A stretch of DNA of 64,000 bases from Quercus robur (Eukaryota > Streptophyta > Magnoliopsida > Fagales > Fagaceae): assembly GCF_932294415.1 (NCBI RefSeq), contig NC_065538.1, positions 52,426,343 through 52,490,342 of the forward strand, given 5' to 3'. This document shows, one piece after another, positions 58,848 to 64,000 of the stretch. The notes under the pieces were generated by a model. It was not told where the DNA came from. It ran no database searches and saw only the letters and a list, made by a program, of their open reading frames with translations. Within the stretch, counting starts at the first letter, position 1; every line of letters starts with the position of its first letter. The position numbers were made by a program, and so were the translations under genes.

Positions 58848-60878
58848 AGGTGCGCGGGACCCGAATGCATTGTGCAGGAAGGTCCTGGACCACCAAGCTG
58901 CATGATGGCCCAAGAAGGAATCCCAGAAGAACCAGTTAAGGAGGCCCAGATTCAGCCTGAGGAAGAATTAAAGGAAATAGATTTGGGGACAGAACCAGGA
59001 TCCCGAAAACCTGTCTTCATTAGCAGTCAATTGGTGGCTCAAGAAAGAGAACAACTGGTAACCTTGCTTCAAAAATACAGAGATGTGTTTGCATGGACCT
59101 ATGATGAGATGCCTAGTCTAGACCCAGGGTTGGTAATCCATTCTCTTAATGTGGACCCAGGAATGAGGCCAGTAGTCCAACCAGCTAGGGTCTTCCACAC
59201 TGAGGTAGAAGCTCAAATAGTTCAAGAGGTCAAGAAATTGCTAACAGCTGGTTTCATCAAACCCATCCAACACCCAAAATGGCTTTCCAACATTGTACTT
59301 GTGAAGAAGAAAAATGGTCAGATTCGTTGCTGTGTAGACTTTCGCAACTTGAACAAGGCATGTCCTAAAGATGAATTCCCCTTGCCCAATAGCGACCTCC
59401 TTGTAGATTCAGCTGCAGGAAAGTCAATGTTCTCATTTATGGATGGGTACAGTGGATACAACCAAATCCGCATGGCAGCCAAAGATGCAGAGAAGACGGC
59501 ATTCAGAACTCCGATTGGGAACTTTTACTACACTGTAATGCCCTTTGGCCTAAAAAATGCGGGGGCTACATATCAGCGGACCATGACAGCCATTTTCCAT
59601 GACATGATGCATGAGGAGATGGAAGATTATGCAGATAATATTGTGGTCAAGTAAAAAACCAGAACAGGACATTTCCAAGTACTTGAGCAAGTCTTTGAAA
59701 GATGCAGGAAGTACAAGTTACGTATGAACCCCATGAAGTGCGCCTTTGGAGTGTCTGCTGGAAAGTTCCTTGGGTTCCTGGTACATCACAAAGGCATAAG
59801 CGTGGACCCAGCCAAGGCCACAGCTATCGCCACGATGAGAAGACCAACTATTGTCAGGGAACTCAAAAGCTTCCTGGGAAGGGTCTCCTATATTAGGAGA
59901 TTTGTGCCTGGTTTAGCCTCAGCTACCACAGGCCTATCCAAACTGTTGAAAAAGGGGAATGAATTTACCTGGGGGACAGAGCAGCAGGAAGCTTTTCAAA
60001 GAATTCAGGGCGTTATGAATCATCTGCCCACCCTCCAGGCACCAGTACGTGGGCGACCTCTGTTGCTATACTTAGCATCAAACTCTCAGGCAATAGGAGC
60101 TTTGCTGGCACAAGAAGATGACCAAGGAAATGAGCAGCCTGTATATTATGTAAGCAGAACACTCAAGGATACCGAGACCAGGTACCCCAAAATAGAGAAA
60201 GCCTGCCTAGTGATCATTTATGCATCCCAAAGGTTGAAGAGGTACTTCTCAGCTCACCAAATCCTCTTGGTAACCAAGTCCCACCCCATAAAAGCACTCC
60301 TACACCAGCCCTTTCTCACAGGAAGGATAGCACAATGGCTAGTGTTGCTCTCACAATATGATATAGGTATAAGGACTCCCAAGGCTGTCAAGAGCCAGGC
60401 CATAGCAGATTTGCTAGCTCAATTCCCAGGAAAGGAGGAAGGCCCGCTGAGCGAAGAAATCCCTGGTGAGGTAGCAGTGATGGAGATCCCAGGGAAGAAA
60501 TGGACCATGAGGTTTGACGGGTCGGCTACAGCAACTTCAAATGGGGTAGGAATTGTACTAAGCTGTGAAAATGGGGATATCATGCCCCTGTCTTTCAAGC
60601 TTGGTTTCTCATGCTCTAATAATGCAGCTGAGTATGAAGCATACTTAACTGGGTTGAATATAGCACTCAGCATAGGAGTGAAACATATGAGAGTATTGAG
60701 AGATTCCAATCTTGTAGTCTCCCAAGTGAAAGGTGACTTTGCATTACGGGAACAAAGCTTAGCAACCTACAGGACTTGGGCACAAAGGCTAGAGATGGAA
60801 TTTCAGACCTTCAGCATAGAATACACTCAAAGAAGTGAAAACATGTTTGCTGATGCGCTCGCCACCCTGGGATCCTAA
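58848..60878 (+). pseudogene. Pol N-terminal part: RT, RNase H and archaeal-type RNase H
   Basis: This is in the same frame as gag. RT blocks are GFIKPIQHPKW, CCVDFRNLNKACPKD, FMDGYSGYNQI and MPFGLKNAGATYQR. The active-site box normally YVDD is YADN (59628-59639), so a catalytic Asp is lost. A TAA at 59652-59654 then interrupts the frame, which reopens directly (CRKYKLRMNPMKCAFGVSAG). RNase H lies at about 60055-60315. The second RNase H (about 60500-60875) has FDGSA, NNAAEYEA, RDSNLVV and FADALA, covering the four acidic positions. It stops at TAA 60876-60878, and another in-frame TAG lies at 60921-60923. Confidence 0.9.
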
Positions 60879-60923
60879 ATACCATTTAATGGGAGGGATA
60901 CGCTGATAAAAATAGGAAGGTAG

Positions 60924-62570
60924 GAACATTCTACTGTAAGGATTCTCCAAGGGATGTACCCCGGAGAGTCCAAACAGTGGGACTGGAGGGACAAAGTCAA
61001 AGAAAAGATGAAAGAGGTAGGGAACATCAAAGAACTAATGGATTACACTCAGGTAGAAGGAGAATTGTATAGAAGGCTGCCAGGAGGGATACTGTCCAGA
61101 TGTATCACCGAGAAGGAAGGAAAGTCGAAACTAGAAGAATTACACGTCCAAGCATGTGGAGTTGCAGAAAAGGTCAGCCTATACAGAAGGATGCAACGCA
61201 TGGGGTATTACTGGCCAGATATGGACAAGGAAGCAGCAATCATACAGGGGAAATGCCAGGAATGTCGTTTGGCAATTGATAAAGAAGAAAGCTACGCGGT
61301 GTTTATTGCAGAAGATTGGCGGGTTCCTTTCATAGGATACCTGGCTCAGGGGATCCTGCCAACCGACAGGAAACTGGCCCACAAGCTCAAAAAGCTAGCG
61401 TGCAGGTATTTCCTGCAGAATGACATTTTATTCAAAAAGGGATACCATGGGGATCCCCTCAGGTGCCTAGGACCAAAGGAAGCTAGAGAAGTAGTCAGAG
61501 AGGTACACTCTGGAGATTGTGGAAGTTACCCAGGGAAGAGAAGGCTGTGCAAGCAGTTACTGTTGTTAGGATATTACTGGCCAACGATGAAAAGGGACTC
61601 TGAGGAGCTGGTCAAAACATGTCATGCTTGCCAAGTCTTGGGAGATGCAATTCACACTCATCCAAATGTCCTACAGGATATGACGACGCCATGGCCTTTT
61701 CATACTTGGGGGCTTGATCTTATAGGACCTATAAACCCTCCATCCAACGGTTATATATGGATCCTAGCAGCCACGGAGTACTTTACAAAATGGGTAGAGG
61801 CCATCCCTTTGAAAAAAGCTACTGGAGCAACTGTGGCAAATTTCATTCGAGACCACATCATTACAAGGTTCGGGATCCCCAGAAGATTGATCAGTGACAA
61901 TGGAACCCCATTCATAAACAAAGATATGAAGGGATTAACTGAAGCATACCACATCAAGCATAGAAGATCTACCCCATACTACCCACAAGGAAACGGCCAA
62001 GCTGAAGCTACTAATAGGGTAATGTTGAAAATCCTTAAGAAAATGAAGCATGAGTATGGAGGGAAATGGAGTGACCATCTGGCAGATGTGCTTTGGGCAT
62101 GTAGAAGCTCTGTAAAGACAGCCACAGGATTCTCCCCATTCTCCCTGGTCTATGGAACAGAAGCCATCAGCCCCGTGGAGTTAGTCATTCCTACACCAAG
62201 GGTAGTTCTGGAGGAAAATCAAGGAGAAAGTGAGGACGCAAACAATGAAAAGAGGCTAGCAGATCTGGAAGGGGTAGAAGAAGAAAGAGAGCTGGCCAAG
62301 AAAAGGAGCTAGAGATACCAGCAAAGAATGACCAGAGCATATGTACAAGCAGTACGCCCAAGAGTGTTCACTGAAGGGCAATTAGTACTAAGAATGGCGG
62401 AGCACGTGAGGAGGAACCTGCCAGGGCCCTCCAAGTTCACCCCAAAATGGGAAGGACCCTACATCATCAATGCAGCTCATGAGAGTGGGTATTATTACCT
62501 TGCCAAAGAAGATGGGACAGTCCTGACAGAACCCATAAACAGGAAATAGCTGAAGCAATACTATGCATAA
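60924..62570 (+). pseudogene. Integrase part of pol
   Basis: Two successive modules of similar design lie at about 61060-61260 and 61400-61650. Each has LYRR/LFKK, RC-L, H-x-x-x-CG, GYYWP-M and C-x2-C. The second His of each zinc-binding motif is replaced. The DDE core follows: WGLDLIGPI (first Asp), ISDNGTPF (second Asp) and PQGNGQAEATNR (Glu). Then come WADVLWACR-like and SLVYGTEA blocks. A TAG at 62310-62312 interrupts it. The C-terminal domain (GQLVLR, GPSKFTPKWEGPY) resumes in frame. After a TAG at 62547-62549 the natural-looking end LKQYYA is at 62570. No chromodomain is present, as expected for Tat. Confidence 0.88.
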
Positions 62571-63366
62571 GGACAAGGGGATCTCGGTACCTCAGGGTCC
62601 TTTTACCAGCTTCACTATCTGCTAAGTTCTTTTTTTTTTTTTTTTTTTTTTTTCAGCCTTTATCATGAATTCTGGTCTAAGATAATTTTGTTCAGAAACA
62701 TGTGATAGATTGACACTTTGTGGTCAATACTGCACCAAATGATTTTTTCTTTGTTCCTTAAAAATGACCATGTCTTAATGAAGTTCCTGTTTCTTCAACA
62801 TTTAAATCTTTCTGTAAATACTGCAAAGACCAAATTCGGATAGATTTAAGGAAGAATACCTGAGTCAAAAAAAAAAAAAAAGAGAGTATGTAATACCCTT
62901 TTACATATGGCCCAGGATCCACTTCACAAATAATTTCAGATATCCCACAAACAGTTCCAAGTGCATAGGTCTAGGATCACAGAATAAAAGCAAAGTATCT
63001 AGGATACCTAGCCTAGCACTTGGCAAAAGGGGAACCTGTCAAAGTTCATGAACTGGGACCGTATCTCAAAAAAAATAATACATAGGAAAGGATACCAGCG
63101 TACCCAGTTCAGTACTTGCATAATAGATTACCGGGTACCTGGACCAGAATTTACAGAGAAGCCTGTGAAAACCATGGTCCAGGACTCAGGAAAGAAAAGA
63201 GTCATAGGAAAGAAAAGGCAATATATCAAAGAAAAAGACAGATTCACATACTAAGAAATGAGAAGCAGTTTTGAAACACAAAAAAAAAAAAAAAAGCAAA
63301 GAGTAGAGCAATGTTCAAAAAAAAAACTTATACAACCCCAAATTGTTTATGTAAATCTAAAATAAG
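62571..63366. other. Element 3' untranslated spacer
   Basis: Between integrase and the antisense ORF are a T-run (about 62630-62653) and several A-runs (about 62867-62881, 63280-63295, 63318-63327). Short repeats resembling 'ggatacc(t)agc' also occur. A plus-strand frame at 63048-63254 has no recognised similarity. No polypurine tract with a following LTR is seen, so the 3' LTR lies beyond. Confidence 0.5.
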
Positions 63367-64000
63367 CTAAGGAATGAGGCCGGCCAACAGGGAGGCATCC
63401 GGAGAAATAACAGGCACAGTCAAAGTAGAAAGGATCCTCTGCCGCTTGACCTTCAAGTCTTGTAAAACCTTGTGAGCATGAGCCAAAGCTTCCTCAGCAG
63501 CAGCTATCTCAGTGTCTATACTCTTGAATGATTGCCTCTAAAACAGCATATGAGCCAGCAGACGCAAGTGATCCAGCAAAAAAGACAAATTGAACTTGGC
63601 CTCCAGAAGGTCTTGCACCACCCCTCTCCACTCCAGAAGCTTTTCTTCAGACAAAGAATCTACAGAGGAATTCCTCAGGGAAACCAGCACGGCACACATC
63701 AACTCCATCAAAATATTGCCTAGAAAGATGCCTCCCCTAAAGCCACTGGTGAAATTCCCGTGACTCTTGAGCAAACTCTCTAGCAGCGGCAGGCCTTCCA
63801 CAGGAACAGAGAAGCGTAGGAAGCTGCCATAAGAAGACCCAAAAACATGAAAGTGGCTGGCAGGAAGACTGTTAAATTCCAAGAGATCAAAGCGAGTCAG
63901 GAAGGAGGAAAGCCCTGAATCAAGATCTGAGGCAGCCACTTTCGAGGCATCCCCCATCACTGTGTCACCACTTGCAGAGACAGGGGGACTCGCAACCTTT
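63367..64000 (-). pseudogene. Antisense ORF of the Tat element (5' end outside window)
   Basis: On the minus strand a frame is open from the window edge, through SASGDTV and MGDASKVAASDLDSGLSSFL, to a TAG at 63540-63538. It resumes in the same frame for 56 codons (RQSFKSIDTEIAAAEEALAH...LLAGLIP) to a stop at 63369-63367. Joined across that one stop it is over 200 codons. It is Leu/Ser-rich, with a heptad-like helical C-terminal part (EIAAAEEALAHAHKVLQDL). Extra antisense ORFs between integrase and the 3' LTR are known in Tat-lineage elements (for example Grande). I cannot assign a function. Most codons look maintained, with a single nonsense change. Confidence 0.7.

Larger units (their letters stand above)
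55272..64000 (+). mobile_element. Ty3/gypsy retrotransposon, Tat lineage (Ogre/Retand-like), 3' end outside window
   Basis: Order seen: 5' LTR, tRNA-Arg-type primer site, gag, protease, reverse transcriptase, RNase H, a second archaeal-type RNase H, integrase, then an antisense ORF. The additional RNase H and the Arg primer site are hallmarks of the Tat lineage. All coding parts from 56622 to 62570 lie in one reading frame, with stops but no frameshifts. The 3' LTR is beyond the window. The copy is defective because of stops and a changed RT active site. Confidence 0.93.

Overview
The window is plant nuclear DNA, most likely from a woody eudicot. It is AT-rich, has CT-rich leaders and GT-AG introns, and is dense in plant transposons: Ty3/gypsy of the Tat lineage, L1-type LINEs with a C-terminal RNase H, hAT, Mutator-like, a SINE and MITEs. 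I cannot name the species. Only one gene looks fully intact: a multiple-C2-domain/transmembrane protein (MCTP family) at 6300-8480 on the + strand. It has one coding exon, a CT-rich leader near 3.5-3.7 kb and a probable 2.6-kb 5'-UTR intron. The segment upstream of that leader is present twice in tandem (1-1043 and about 2290-3510). The first copy carries a SINE and adjoins a Mutator-like element.

Left to right: 0-8.5 kb, duplicated promoter segment and MCTP gene. 8.5-17 kb, mostly featureless, with a decayed 26S/ITS2/5.8S rDNA fragment on the - strand. 17.0-32.3 kb, first copy of a large direct segmental duplication. 33.9-35.3 kb, a Pack-MULE carrying a frameshifted histone H2A gene with its intron. 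36.9-38.2 kb, the last two exons of a DUF7705-like gene on the - strand. 39.5-41.7 kb, a hAT element, a MITE and a LINE tail. 42.3-53.2 kb, second copy of the segmental duplication. 53.3-54.8 kb, a second decayed LINE. 55.3-64.0 kb, the 5' LTR and body of a Tat-lineage gypsy element that runs off the right edge, with an antisense ORF after integrase.

The main discovery is how the duplicated blocks are built. Each holds two MCTP pseudogene fragments placed tail to tail, one on each strand and abutting at about 22270 and 46029. They are related to the intact gene 15-40 kb away. The minus-strand fragment looks closer to canonical MCTPs than the intact gene does, so it came from a different paralogue. 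The two blocks also act as filled and empty sites for each other. Copy 1 gained a LINE, a 494-bp solo LTR, a 2-kb inverted segment and a 470-bp tandem duplication. Copy 2 gained a 2.1-kb hAT-like element (itself carrying a nested 1-kb element) and a 185-bp MITE. Most of these boundaries are exact, with target-site duplications. All alignments were made by eye; identities and ages were not computed.
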